From Solibacillus sp. R5-41 (lineage in GTDB: Bacteria; Bacillota; Bacilli; Bacillales_A; Planococcaceae): DNA of 64,000 bases. The number at the start of each line of letters is the position of its first letter. The first letter of the stretch is position 1. A model generated the notes under the pieces. That model worked only from the letters and a program-made list of their open reading frames with translations. It had not been told where the DNA came from and did no database searches. Of this stretch, positions 54,806 through 64,000 are shown in pieces. The translations under genes and the position numbers were made by a program. The stretch covers positions 3,278,001 to 3,342,000 of the forward strand of contig NZ_CP024123.1 in the NCBI RefSeq assembly GCF_002736105.1. Direction: 5' to 3'.

Positions 54806-57800
54806 TTATCGATTATTATATAAGCCCATTTGGCGGCTATTTAATCGGTTGTACGCCTTTTTCCAGTCCTTTTCCGCATTTATTGCAGTTGCTGACGTTG
54901 GATCTTTTTTAGCTTCCTCATTCTTCAACTCCTCTAATTCAATCGCCTTTGTTACTGCTTCAATATCCTTTTTCACAGTATTTAACTTTGAATAATTTGT
55001 AATTAGCTTTTGATCTGCGCTTGGTAATGCTAAATATTCTGCGTCAATTTGAGCTACTTTTTCATTCAACTCAGCTAAAGTAGGATATGTAGTATTTTTA
55101 TCTACAATTGAATTAATTTTTTCATTTAATTGTTTTGCAGTGTTTGTTTTATTGTAAACGTCTGCTTCATAAGCAATTAATCGATCCACTGGTGATTGGT
55201 AAGCTCCACCATCACTATAATTATCTTTAAACAACTTTACTTGAGTAGTTGATAATTTGTAATAGCTTTGTAAAATAGATTCTTTCTTTGAAAATGTTGG
55301 GTTAAATCCTAGCTTATCCAATTTTGAGACAAAGCTTTTAACTGCTGACACATCTTTTAAAATATCTTTTAAAATGGTGTAATTTGATACAAGCTTTTTC
55401 TGAGAGGATGTTAATTTATTATATTGCAGATTTACAGACTCAATATCTTCCAACAATACTGTTCCGTTTACTATAAGACCTCGCAAATCATTAATAGCCT
55501 CTTCCACTTCACCAACAATTTCATTTATCCCTTCCATCCCATCTGTATTAATATCGGAAAAATCTATGAGCGATTGTTGTAATGAGGTAAGTTTCTTATA
55601 AGAGTCTAATGCACTTTGATATTTCTTTTGATCATTCGCATTTGCTGCTGCTTGAAGCTTGGATAACACACTTGCCGCCTTTTTAATATCAGAACTTGCT
55701 TTTGTTAAAGTAGAATAATTGTAAATGGCCTTTCGATCCTTAGACGGTAACTCCTTATATTTTTGAAGCAATTCATTAACTGTCTTTTGGAAATTTGGAA
55801 TCGTTCCCGTATAAGATAATTTGTCAGAAGAAATCAATGCTGCAATGCTACTATTCAACGAAAAATCAGGCTTTTCAATATCTAAATCTGGATTTTTGTC
55901 TAGTTTAATTGCGATTTCTAGTTCATATGCTGCTATTACTAAATCACCATATGTCGCTAATGTATTATTCAGAGAGATATCTGAAATTAATGATTGCTGC
56001 ATTTTTGTTAATTTTGCATGGGCAGAAATGGCACTTTTATATTTCGATATTGCTTTTTCAGTAGCAGATAACTCTTCTTTTTCAGTATTTCCACCAATAT
56101 TACTTTCTAATGTTTCAGCTTCTTCAAATAATTTATTTACATTTAGTGCTGCTTTAATATCCTTTTGAGCTGTTGTTAAATAGTGGTAGTTTGTAATAAA
56201 TTTCTTTTCAGCACTTGTGAGCATTTTATAAGTAGCTAATAACGCATCCGTTTCTCCTTGCGCTGATGATAAATCATTCACCTCATAGGCATCATAGCTA
56301 TCACTTGCGCCTCCAAATAAATAATCCACAATGTTTTCATTTAACTCTAAAAGTTTATCATCTAATTCAATATCTATACCCGCTTTAATTAATGCAAAGC
56401 GCTCTTCTGAAATTAAAGATTTTTGTAATGGAGTCAATGCAATATAGGCTTTGTAAGCCGCACTTGCAGTTGCTTTTTTCTTATCGAGCTTTGCTTCTGA
56501 AATTTTAGTAATTTTTTTATCTACAGCTTCTGCTTTTTTTACATCCGCATCAATTTGCTTTACTAAATTCGTATAAACAAATGGCTTATAATTTTTATCA
56601 AGCTTTGAGATTTCCTTATTAATAGAGGCAATTTTACTTGATACTTCTGCAAGCGATTCATTATAAGCTGAACGTAAACTATCGACTACAATTGGTGAGG
56701 TACTTAAATCAAGATTCACATTAAATAATCCGATGATTTCATTATTTATTTCCTTCACTTTTTCAAATACGACATTATATTGTCGATTCTCTAAAACATC
56801 ACTTAAGACTGTCATTAATTCGTCATAATTAACTTCATTCATTACCTTCAATAATGAGTGCTGTAACGAATCAAGTGCATCGTATTTTGTTTGCAGTGAT
56901 AGTTGAATTTTTTCTAGATTATTTATTTGACTTTCAGTTAATTGATTTAACATATCATCGCTTGGAATTTTTACTTTAGCAGCTTCAATTTCTTTAACGA
57001 ATTCATTAATAATACCAATATTTTTTTCTGCGTCTTTTAAAATATCTGCATTTGTAATTTGAGCTTTCGCACCTTCAGCTAGCGCATTGTAACGTTTCAA
57101 TAAATTATTAATATCTTCCGAGAATTTACTATAATCCCCAATCTCATATACATCTTGATCCTGAACGGTAGAATATATAATTAAATCATCAATATCTTTA
57201 TTCAATAAAGCGATACGATCTAAATTTCCACTCAAATCAAATGAATCTGTATAATTCGAATACGTTTCACCATTTAATTCAAACGATACTTTTGCTAAAA
57301 TCGTTTTATCCTTTGTAGCAGGTGTAATTTTAAATGATCGAGCTGTTGCACCGGAAATAATACTATAATTATTTTCATCTTTTTCATACCATTCAAAAGT
57401 GTACTTAATTTGATTATTTTCAACCGGTAAAACTTTTTGAGTATCACTATCTTTTAATACAATTTCCCCCACTGTAATTACATCACCAACCGTTGCAGCT
57501 TGCTCTACATCAATTCCTACTAATGAGATTGGATCCATTGTTATATTGATTTTATTTACTTCATGGGGTTGGTCGGCGACGAATACCTTCTTTTTAATAT
57601 TGCCTGCATCATCTTTCACAGGTTTATCATTTGCATCAATTTCATGAGCTGTTACTTTCACTTGAATACTTTTCCCAAGTGCTTCTAGCGGAACTTTTAG
57701 CGTTTTGGAAGTTGCGTCTTGAATGATGAATTCCTTCTCTACCCCATCTACAGTCTCAACATAATACCATTCATATTTTTCTGTAATATGTCTTGGTGGA

Positions 57801-58006
57801 ATCTTTTTTGCATCCACTTCAATCGTATAATTAATTTTCGGTGTCTCGCCATTTACTTTATGTACTTTAATTAATTCTGAAATTTTTTCAACAGGGACTT
57901 CTTTCACTTCCTCCGCCCCAGCTATAGCTACCGGGACGACAATAGCAGCTGTTGCGATGGCTGTCGTTGCAAATAATTTATTAAAATTCGAGCTGTTTTT
58001 TTTCAT
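54806..58006 (-). CDS. Large secreted protein: Ig-like domains plus helical repeats
   Basis: 1066 residues. Signal peptide about 1-31 (KLFATTAIATAAIVVPVAIAGA). Two bacterial Ig-like domains follow (about 45-155 and 158-262), each with a Trp-Tyr core and an ATS/ATA turn then a VKVTA-type strand. Residues about 265-1066 hold at least nine degenerate helical repeats with the theme Y-x-x-L-x-x-x-Q-K-x-L-I-x-N-Y-x-x-L, seen in YKMLTSAEKKFITNYHYL, YNKLTSSQKKLVSNYTIL and LALPSADQKLITNYSKL. No LPXTG, SLH or transmembrane anchor is seen, so attachment is unclear. AGGAGG precedes the ATG. Resembles S-layer or adhesin-like proteins; function unknown. Confidence 0.82.
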   Translation of the reverse strand: MKKNSSNFNKLFATTAIATAAIVVPVAIAGAEEVKEVPVEKISELIKVHKVNGETPKINYTIEVDAKKIPPRHITEKYEWYYVETVDGVEKEFIIQDATSKTLKVPLEALGKSIQVKVTAHEIDANDKPVKDDAGNIKKKVFVADQPHEVNKINITMDPISLVGIDVEQAATVGDVITVGEIVLKDSDTQKVLPVENNQIKYTFEWYEKDENNYSIISGATARSFKITPATKDKTILAKVSFELNGETYSNYTDSFDLSGNLDRIALLNKDIDDLIIYSTVQDQDVYEIGDYSKFSEDINNLLKRYNALAEGAKAQITNADILKDAEKNIGIINEFVKEIEAAKVKIPSDDMLNQLTESQINNLEKIQLSLQTKYDALDSLQHSLLKVMNEVNYDELMTVLSDVLENRQYNVVFEKVKEINNEIIGLFNVNLDLSTSPIVVDSLRSAYNESLAEVSSKIASINKEISKLDKNYKPFVYTNLVKQIDADVKKAEAVDKKITKISEAKLDKKKATASAAYKAYIALTPLQKSLISEERFALIKAGIDIELDDKLLELNENIVDYLFGGASDSYDAYEVNDLSSAQGETDALLATYKMLTSAEKKFITNYHYLTTAQKDIKAALNVNKLFEEAETLESNIGGNTEKEELSATEKAISKYKSAISAHAKLTKMQQSLISDISLNNTLATYGDLVIAAYELEIAIKLDKNPDLDIEKPDFSLNSSIAALISSDKLSYTGTIPNFQKTVNELLQKYKELPSKDRKAIYNYSTLTKASSDIKKAASVLSKLQAAANANDQKKYQSALDSYKKLTSLQQSLIDFSDINTDGMEGINEIVGEVEEAINDLRGLIVNGTVLLEDIESVNLQYNKLTSSQKKLVSNYTILKDILKDVSAVKSFVSKLDKLGFNPTFSKKESILQSYYKLSTTQVKLFKDNYSDGGAYQSPVDRLIAYEADVYNKTNTAKQLNEKINSIVDKNTTYPTLAELNEKVAQIDAEYLALPSADQKLITNYSKLNTVKKDIEAVTKAIELEELKNEEAKKDPTSATAINAEKDWKKAYNRLNSRQMGLYNNR

Positions 58007-58149
58007 AACATTTTCCTCCTACTATCATTAAATTCTCTATGTATACTAAACTAAATATGAAACAACTTATACCTCTGTACTATTCATCGTCAAATTTTAA
58101 AAGTTATTTAGAACTATTTCTAATTACCCTATTCTTTTGTCTTTTCCAT

Positions 58150-58195
58150 CAAAAAAGCCCATTAGAAATAAGAAACATTTCTAATGAGCTAAAAA
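58150..58195. terminator. Terminator of the SRPBCC gene
   Basis: AGCCCATTAGAAAT pairs with ATTTCTAATGAGCT (one mismatch), with A- and T-rich flanks. Confidence 0.82.
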
Positions 58196-58196
58196 A

Positions 58197-58631
58197 TTAC
58201 GCTTGAATTTTACGTGCGATTTTTTCTGTTAAACGTGACGTCACTTTTGGTAACAACACTTTAATAGCTGGTGTTAAAACCGCGCCTGATAAACCACCCG
58301 CATTAATTTCTACTGTACCTGTCATCATTGTGCCGTTGTCATTTGCTTCGGCTTTAAATTCACCGCCACCAGTGAAGTTATCAGATAAACCTTTGATTTC
58401 AAATTTAATATTTGATGGTTCATTAAACTCTACAATTTTTATTTCAAGTTCTACTTTTTTCTTTAGGCCTTTAAAATTACCTTCGAAAGTCCATTTTGAT
58501 GTTTGATCATCGATTTCTGTGTGCTCTTTATAAGCAGGAACTAATGTTGCCCATTTTTCGATTTTACTAACAAAGCTCCATACCTTGTCTTGACTTACTG
58601 GAATTTCAACTGAATGTGATGCTTGTGCCAT
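58197..58631 (-). CDS. SRPBCC-family (CoxG/polyketide cyclase-like) protein
   Basis: 144 residues, a single START/Bet v1-like fold that binds hydrophobic ligands. Pattern: HSVEIPVSQDKVWSFVSKIEKWATLVP at the N-terminus, and a long C-terminal helix after GAVLTPAIKVLLPKVTSRL, similar to CoxG (carbon monoxide dehydrogenase subunit G) homologues. No cox genes are nearby, so the role is unknown. Weak ribosome-binding site. Confidence 0.82.
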   Translation of the reverse strand: MAQASHSVEIPVSQDKVWSFVSKIEKWATLVPAYKEHTEIDDQTSKWTFEGNFKGLKKKVELEIKIVEFNEPSNIKFEIKGLSDNFTGGGEFKAEANDNGTMMTGTVEINAGGLSGAVLTPAIKVLLPKVTSRLTEKIARKIQA

Positions 58632-58797
58632 CTTTATACACTACTTTCTTCTATTAGATCGTTAAATGGTCAAAATCATTTACTCCTATAGTATTACATA
58701 AATTTACTATGTTCTGAATAGCTATTTTGCCTTATACATATGACGTTTCATCGACAATTTTGTTTCATTTTTATTAGTTGCCAATTCTATATAACCC

Positions 58798-59490
58798 CTA
58801 ATTTTCGTCTATGTTCGTATTAAATACATAGCCGAAACCTCTTACTGTTTTAATTATTTCAGGTTTCGCAGGATTTTTTTCAATCTTTTTTCTGAGCATG
58901 CTTATATGTACCGTAACCGCTTTTATGTCGACTATTTCTTCAAAGCCCCATACATAATTAATTATTTGATCTACACTTAATACTTGATTCCGGTGTTCGA
59001 CTAAATAAAATAATATTTGTCTTTCTTTTGTATATAAATGCAGTTTCTCTCCCGCTTTGTATACAGACTTTTCTTCGAAATCGATTACTAGATTACTTAC
59101 AGTATATTGATGTTTTCGTTGGACATTTTTGCGATTTAAATGTGCCTTAATTCGAGCGATTACTTCTTTCGGTATAAAAGGTTTTGTAATATAATCTGCC
59201 GCTCCAACATCAAAGCCTTGCAACTTGTCTTCGATTGTATCATTGGCCGTAACAAAAAAGATGATGGCTTCCGATTGTTCACGTATTCGCTTTACTAAAT
59301 CGATGCCATTCCCATCTGGTAAATTGATATCAATTAACATTAAATCAATGGCTTCTGTCGTAATTAGCTTCCAGCCTTCTTCAACGGATGTTGCTTTTAA
59401 TGTGTGATATCCTGCATTTTGAACATACAATGAAAGTACTTCTAAAATATCAGCATCATCTTCTATGATTAATATTGTTGATTCTTCCAA
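58798..59490 (-). CDS. OmpR/PhoB-family response regulator (orphan)
   Basis: 230 residues. Receiver domain 1-115: acidic pair in ILIIEDDADILEVL, phospho-Asp in LMLIDINLPDGNG (about 54), Thr in FFVTAND and Lys in DYITKPF. A C-terminal winged helix (LTKERQILFYLVEHRNQVLS-type; KTVRGFGYVF) binds DNA. Start is TTG with AAAGGGACG upstream. No histidine kinase gene is adjacent, so its partner lies elsewhere. Confidence 0.92.
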   Translation of the reverse strand: MEESTILIIEDDADILEVLSLYVQNAGYHTLKATSVEEGWKLITTEAIDLMLIDINLPDGNGIDLVKRIREQSEAIIFFVTANDTIEDKLQGFDVGAADYITKPFIPKEVIARIKAHLNRKNVQRKHQYTVSNLVIDFEEKSVYKAGEKLHLYTKERQILFYLVEHRNQVLSVDQIINYVWGFEEIVDIKAVTVHISMLRKKIEKNPAKPEIIKTVRGFGYVFNTNIDEN

Positions 59491-59509
59491 AAGTGTTCAC
59501 GTCCCTTTT

Positions 59510-59660
59510 TTGAATCTCTCCCGTATGATAGGGGTTGATTTCCATTCCGGTTCGGACGCTTTCCACGGATACGGCCTGAGCCTGTAGTCTCAGAAGTCGT
59601 GCTGTTCCCGCAGGAGTCGCCTCCCCTTCATTCCAATCAACTTTAATTTTTCGCCATCCA
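59510..59660 (+). repeat. Second-type intergenic repeat (Bacillus-type)
   Basis: GGGTTGATTTCCATTCCGGTTCGGACGC-like left end, with the central CCCGCAGGAGTCGCC and right end ATTCCAATCAAC giving GTTGATT/AATCAAC inverted ends. From memory, similar GC-rich blocks (GACTCCTGCGGGAA) are scattered in many Lysinibacillus and Bacillus genomes. It occupies about half of the 326-base gap between leuS and the response regulator gene; nothing else but the leuS terminator is seen there. Confidence 0.7.
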
Positions 59661-59753
59661 AAGTTGTGATATTGATCATTCCAAAGCAGTTTATTTCTTA
59701 TCGCACAGTATTCTATTTCAAAATTCTACCATATCATTTGTGGTTTTAAAACA

Positions 59754-59793
59754 AAAAATGACATTTTCAGCATAAGCCAAAATGTCATTTTTT
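59754..59793 (-). terminator. leuS terminator
   Basis: AAAAATGACATTTT pairs perfectly with AAAATGTCATTTTT. Confidence 0.92.
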
Positions 59794-59816
59794 GAATAGA
59801 TTAAATTTACAGATTA

Positions 59817-62231
59817 TTATTTAACAACAATGTTTACTAATTTCCCTGGAATAACAACGACTTTTACGACTGTTTTGCCGTCGATAAATTCTTGTACTTT
59901 GCTATCTTCCAGTGCAACTTTTTCTAAATCTTCTTTAGAAATATCTTTTGCTACTTTTACTTTCGCACGTACTTTACCTAATACTTGAACAACGACTTCT
60001 ACTTCATCATCTACAAGCTTAGACTCGTCAGCTACTGGCCATTCTGTATACGTAATTGTACCTTCACGACCTAAAACCGCCCAAAGTTCTTCCGCTACGT
60101 GTGGTGCGATTGGGGATAATAACTTCACAAAGCCTTCTACATAATCAACTGGAATCACTTCCGCTTTATAGCATTCATTAATGAACACCATCATTTGTGA
60201 AATAGCTGTATTGAATCGGATACCTTCATAGTTTTCCGTCACTTTTTTCACTGTTTGATGATATACTTTTTCTAATGTTTGATCAGCCGAAACTTGAACT
60301 TTCTCAGCTAATTGACCTTCTTCTGTTACGAATAAACGCCAAATACGATCTAAGAAACGACGTGCCCCATCTAAGCCATTTGTGCTCCATGCAATAGATG
60401 CTTCTAATGGACCCATGAACATTTCATATAAACGTAATGTATCCGCACCGTGGGATTCAATAATATCATCCGGGTTTACAACATTCCCTTTTGATTTAGA
60501 CATCTTCTCATTACCTTCACCTAGGATCATTCCTTGGTTAAATAGCTTTTGGAATGGCTCTTTCGTGTGTACAACACCTAAATCGTACAGCACTTTATGC
60601 CAGAAACGTGCGTACAGCAAGTGAAGAACCGCATGCTCCGCGCCACCGATATAAATATCAACTGGTAACCAACGTTTTAGTAATTCTGGATCTGCTATTG
60701 CTTCATCATTTGTTGGATCGATATAGCGTAAGAAGTACCATGAAGAACCTGCCCACTGCGGCATTGTGTTCGTTTCACGACGACCTTTTAAGCCTGTTTC
60801 AGGGTGTACAACATTAACCCACTCGTCAATATTTGCAAGTGGTGATTCACCTGTACCTGAAGGACGAATATTATCTGTTTTCGGTAATTCTAATGGCAAT
60901 TGTTCAACTGGAATCGTTGTCATTGTGCCATCTTCCCAGTGAATAACTGGAATTGGCTCACCCCAATAACGTTGACGAGAGAATAACCAGTCACGTAAAC
61001 GGTACGTAATTTTCTGTTCCCCAACACCGTTTTCTACTAGCCAAGCAATTGCCTTTGCAATACCGTCTTCTTTATTTAAACCGTCTAGGAAATCAGAATT
61101 GATGTGGACACCGTCACCAGTGAACGCTTCTGTTTCAATGTTGCCACCTTCTAAAACAGCAACAATGTCTAAGCCAAATTCTTTTGCGAATTCATAGTCG
61201 CGCTCATCATGTGCTGGAACCGCCATAATGGCACCAGTACCGTAAGTAGCTAGCACATAGTCAGCGATCCAAATCGGTACTTGCTTCCCGTTAATCGGAT
61301 TCACAGCATAAGCACCAGTGAACACACCTGTTTTTTCTTTCGCTAAATCTGTACGCTCTAAGTCAGATTTTAATGAAACTTTTTCTAAATATGCTTCTAC
61401 CGCAGCTTTTTGGTCAGCTGACGTAATTTCTGCTACTAATTTATGCTCTGGCGCAAGTACACAGTAAGTTGCACCAAATAATGTATCTGGACGCGTTGTA
61501 AATACTTCAAAGTCTTTGTCAGTACCTGCAATAGTAAATTTCACTTGTGCGCCTTCAGAACGCCCAATCCAGTTACGTTGCATATCTTTAATTGATTCTG
61601 GCCAATCGACATCTACAAGATCGTCAATTAAACGGTCTGCGTATTTTGTAATACGTAAAACCCATTGGCGCATTGGACGACGCACTACTGGGTGACTACC
61701 GCGCTCAGAAAGACCGTCAATTACTTCTTCATTGGCAAGTACTGTCCCAAGTGCTTCACACCAGTTAACAGCCACTTCATCCACATATGCTAAATCCATT
61801 TCCACTAATTTCGTGAAAATCCATTGTGTCCATTTGTAGTATGAAGGGTCCGTCGTATTGATTTCACGATCCCAATCATAAGAGAAGCCGAGCTCTTGAA
61901 TTTGACGCTTAAATGTTGCAATGTTTTTCGCCGTAAATTCAGCCGGGTCATTTCCTGTATCCAGTGCATATTGCTCTGCTGGTAAACCAAATGCATCCCA
62001 GCCCATTGGATGTAGCACATTATAGCCTTGCATACGTTTAAAACGTGAAAGAATATCTGTTGCTGTATACCCTTCTGGATGCCCTACATGTAGACCTGAA
62101 CCCGATGGATATGGGAACATATCAAGTGCATAAAACTTTGGTTTATCCGCTTCATTTTCCGTTTTAAACGTTTTATTGTCGGCCCAATATTTCTGCCATT
62201 TCTTTTCGATTTGTTGATGATTAAAGCTCAC
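59817..62231 (-). CDS. leuS: Leucyl-tRNA synthetase
   Basis: Class I synthetase charging tRNA-Leu, with CP1 editing domain. 804 residues, the usual bacterial size. HIGH-type motif HVGH in [17 protein letters not shown], editing region with [12 protein letters not shown], and KMSKS in [13 protein letters not shown]. The start is GTG ([13 protein letters not shown]) with AGGAGG 7 bases upstream. Preceded by a T-box leader. Confidence 0.97.
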   Translation of the reverse strand: MSFNHQQIEKKWQKYWADNKTFKTENEADKPKFYALDMFPYPSGSGLHVGHPEGYTATDILSRFKRMQGYNVLHPMGWDAFGLPAEQYALDTGNDPAEFTAKNIATFKRQIQELGFSYDWDREINTTDPSYYKWTQWIFTKLVEMDLAYVDEVAVNWCEALGTVLANEEVIDGLSERGSHPVVRRPMRQWVLRITKYADRLIDDLVDVDWPESIKDMQRNWIGRSEGAQVKFTIAGTDKDFEVFTTRPDTLFGATYCVLAPEHKLVAEITSADQKAAVEAYLEKVSLKSDLERTDLAKEKTGVFTGAYAVNPINGKQVPIWIADYVLATYGTGAIMAVPAHDERDYEFAKEFGLDIVAVLEGGNIETEAFTGDGVHINSDFLDGLNKEDGIAKAIAWLVENGVGEQKITYRLRDWLFSRQRYWGEPIPVIHWEDGTMTTIPVEQLPLELPKTDNIRPSGTGESPLANIDEWVNVVHPETGLKGRRETNTMPQWAGSSWYFLRYIDPTNDEAIADPELLKRWLPVDIYIGGAEHAVLHLLYARFWHKVLYDLGVVHTKEPFQKLFNQGMILGEGNEKMSKSKGNVVNPDDIIESHGADTLRLYEMFMGPLEASIAWSTNGLDGARRFLDRIWRLFVTEEGQLAEKVQVSADQTLEKVYHQTVKKVTENYEGIRFNTAISQMMVFINECYKAEVIPVDYVEGFVKLLSPIAPHVAEELWAVLGREGTITYTEWPVADESKLVDDEVEVVVQVLGKVRAKVKVAKDISKEDLEKVALEDSKVQEFIDGKTVVKVVVIPGKLVNIVVK

Positions 62232-62387
62232 AAAAATTCCTCCTCTAGTTTTCGATTGCTGTGATTAGAAAGATATTTCTTGTACAAAAGTTGTGCAAGG
62301 TTCTATTCTTTCTTATGTGGATTCCTTTAAAAATGTATACATAAGCTGTTAATGTATTTGGGTTGAATTTACAGAAAATTCAGGAAA

Positions 62388-62640
62388 CAAAAAAATCCCG
62401 CCCCATTCTTAAAAAATAAGAAGGGACGAGAGATATTTTATACTCCCGCGGTACCACCCACATTAGTGACACTGCACTCAGCTTGATTTCTTAACGCGAA
62501 TACACGGCTTTAGCTACTATTAGTTCACCAAAGCTAACTCAAAGGCGAGTTCGACTTACTACCTACTAGCTTTCACCAACCGCTAGCTCTCTAAAAGGAA
62601 GAACCGTCTACTATTCCTTATCACAGTCTTTTTTAATATT
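62388..62640 (-). promoter_or_regulatory. T-box leader of leuS (Leu specifier)
   Basis: Minus-strand GGGTGGTACCGCG (62447-62459), Stem I elements near GCTAGCGGTTGGTG, and a terminator (62388-62431) with a TCTCGTCCC/GGGGCGGGA stem before a seven-T run. The likely specifier is CUC (62547-62549, complement of gag), a leucine codon. Confidence 0.92.
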
Positions 62641-62646
62641 TCATTC

Positions 62647-62675
62647 ATTTTAGCGGATTGTCAGCAAAAGCACAA
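62647..62675 (-). promoter_or_regulatory. leuS promoter
   Basis: Minus-strand TTGTGC (62670-62675), 17 bases, TAAAAT (62647-62652), just upstream of the T-box. Confidence 0.6.
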
Positions 62676-62735
62676 GAGGCTGTTTATCATTTACTGGCAA
62701 TTTCAATATTTCATATTGCTCTTTCATCAAAAAAA

Positions 62736-63908
62736 TCATCCAATTTCCTTGTTTTTCAATCCTCGGTCAAATAATAAACAAGGAACCATCGCTACAATCA
62801 ATATAACCGTTAAAATAAGCATTAATACTTGCATTCCGTATAGATCGACCATTAATCCACCAAATAACGGACCAATCATTCTTCCTACAGTTGTGGCACT
62901 GTTCACTAACCCTTGATAAAAGCCTTCCTGTCCAGGTGGCGCCAACTTATTCGCCAGCATTGGGATAACAGGTGAAAAGAATACTTCCCCTAAAGTCAAA
63001 ATAACCATCGCTGCGGCAAACATTTTAAAATCACCTGCAAAATACACGACGAAAAAGGAAACGGACATTAATGCTAAACCAAGTACGAGCTGATGTTTGA
63101 TTTTCTTTTCCCAACGTGTCACAAGTGGTTTAATAATTGGCTGAACCGCCACGATCATAAAGCCGTTCAATGTCCACAATAAACTATATTGCGACAAGCT
63201 CATACCTAAAAACTGCGTGTAAGAGGAGATTGTTGCACTCCATTGCGAATAGGATAACCAGCATAATACTAATGAAACACTTAAAATACTTAACGCAATA
63301 AGAGGTGCTCTCACTTTTTTATCGCTCGCTTCTGAAGTTACTTTTTTCATTGTGATTTTACCTGAATCAAAGCGCTTAAATGTAAAGATGACAATAAGGA
63401 AAAACACAATATAAGCAATTAAATTTGAAATAAAGACCCATTCAAATTGTATATCTGCTATGACCCCTGCAAGTGCCGGTCCAATCGCTACCCCTACATT
63501 ATTTGCTAAAAATATCGCGTTAAACGACCTCCTACCCCCTTCTGGCCAAGCACTTCCTGCAATAGCATAAAGTGCGGGAAATACAATCCCACCACTGAAC
63601 CCTAACATCGTTAAAAAAATAATGTATTGCGGCCATTCATGCCAAATTGCAAGTAATGTAATCGAAAATAAATTTAAAATGACTCCTATTAATATAGTTT
63701 TATAGCCGCCAAGCTTATCAAACAATATACCGCCTAATATATTGCCAAACACACCGGCTAAGGAATTGAGCATCAAAACAAACCCTGCCATCGTTAATGT
63801 CTTTCCTAAATAATCATGTATGTAAATACTGTTTAACGGCCATAAAAATGAATTCCCGACCGTATTGACAAATGTTCCAATTATTAAAAGCCAAACTTGT
63901 TTTGGCAT
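62736..63908 (-). CDS. yttB: MFS transporter (YttB-like)
   Basis: 390 residues, about 12 transmembrane helices, major facilitator family, possibly a drug or metabolite exporter. Marks: N-terminal QVWLLIIGTFVNTVGNSFLWPL, the A-like loop NILGGILFDKLGGYKTIL between helices 2 and 3, and NNVGVAIGPALAGVI (motif C-like). AGGAGG precedes the ATG. It sits upstream of leuS on the same strand, the neighbourhood of B. subtilis yttB. Substrate unknown. The last 92 bases of the window show no gene. Confidence 0.85.
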   Translation of the reverse strand: MPKQVWLLIIGTFVNTVGNSFLWPLNSIYIHDYLGKTLTMAGFVLMLNSLAGVFGNILGGILFDKLGGYKTILIGVILNLFSITLLAIWHEWPQYIIFLTMLGFSGGIVFPALYAIAGSAWPEGGRRSFNAIFLANNVGVAIGPALAGVIADIQFEWVFISNLIAYIVFFLIVIFTFKRFDSGKITMKKVTSEASDKKVRAPLIALSILSVSLVLCWLSYSQWSATISSYTQFLGMSLSQYSLLWTLNGFMIVAVQPIIKPLVTRWEKKIKHQLVLGLALMSVSFFVVYFAGDFKMFAAAMVILTLGEVFFSPVIPMLANKLAPPGQEGFYQGLVNSATTVGRMIGPLFGGLMVDLYGMQVLMLILTVILIVAMVPCLLFDRGLKNKEIG

Positions 63909-64000
63909 GTATTTTCCTCCTAAAATTTACAACTTTCATTGAATTAGTTTATTCTTTTAGCCGAAAATATACAATATAAAAGATTTTCTATTAGTACCGT

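Overview
The window is a low-GC Firmicutes chromosome segment. Gene content and order closely follow the tyrS-acs-acu-ccpA-ytx-murC-sftA-ytp-trmB-leuS stretch of Bacillus subtilis. The mix of B. subtilis-like synteny with a ptsHI pair inside an amino-sugar cluster suggests a Planococcaceae/Caryophanaceae bacterium such as Solibacillus or Lysinibacillus. That placement is inferred from remembered homologues, not from a search. I see no rRNA, tRNA, CRISPR array or intact insertion sequence.

Layout. 1-4.9 kb: tyrS (minus) with a T-box leader, divergent from a class A penicillin-binding protein. 4.9-9.1 kb: arginine operon argC-argJ-argB-argD (minus). 9.3-13.7 kb: acsA (minus) divergent from acuA-acuB-acuC, then a universal stress protein and a small membrane protein. 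15-18.9 kb: ccpA, a short-chain dehydrogenase with a MarR regulator, and aroA (DAHP synthase/chorismate mutase). 19-27.3 kb: an FtsA-like protein, ytxH, ytxG, murC and sftA. 27.6-39.4 kb: the ytpR-ytpQ group, a lipoprotein, a DUF84 phosphatase, an M42 peptidase, ytzB, an XRE/membrane-protein pair, and the operons ytlQ-like/ytlR/trmB/ytnP and pepV-dat. 39.5-48.1 kb: an amino-sugar/muropeptide PTS region (EIIB-EIIA-EIIC-mupG, and nagA-nagR-ptsH-ptsI-GNAT). 48.5-53.9 kb: ytzE, a pseudouridine synthase, a MurJ-type flippase, a flavoprotein and an unknown protein. 54-64 kb: a hemolysin III-family protein, a 1066-residue secreted repeat protein, an SRPBCC protein, an orphan response regulator, leuS with a T-box leader, and an MFS transporter.

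How genes connect. AcsA makes acetyl-CoA and is expected to be switched by the AcuA acetylase and AcuC deacetylase encoded across the divergent promoter. HPr (46 kb) carries the regulatory serine through which CcpA (15 kb) senses sugar flux. The PTS operon has a cre-like site for CcpA and several dre-like sites for NagR, so uptake of GlcNAc-type sugars appears doubly controlled.

Most unusual signal. A family of about 100-260 bp intergenic elements recurs at least ten times, all in the same orientation. The shared parts are a start near ATCAATTACGCC, a palindrome, a hairpin closed by CAGATTTT/AAAATCTG, the linker GTGACATCCGCCGG, and a closed module bounded by AACTTGATTCAGC/GCTGAAACAAGTT or ATCTTCATTCAGT/ACTGAATGAAGAT. 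Stem sequences differ between copies but stay paired, which suggests a structured RNA or DNA. Two copies carry the same 56-bp inner hairpin in opposite orientations. Several copies abut the stop codon of a minus-strand gene, and one supplies the C-terminal codons of a protein.
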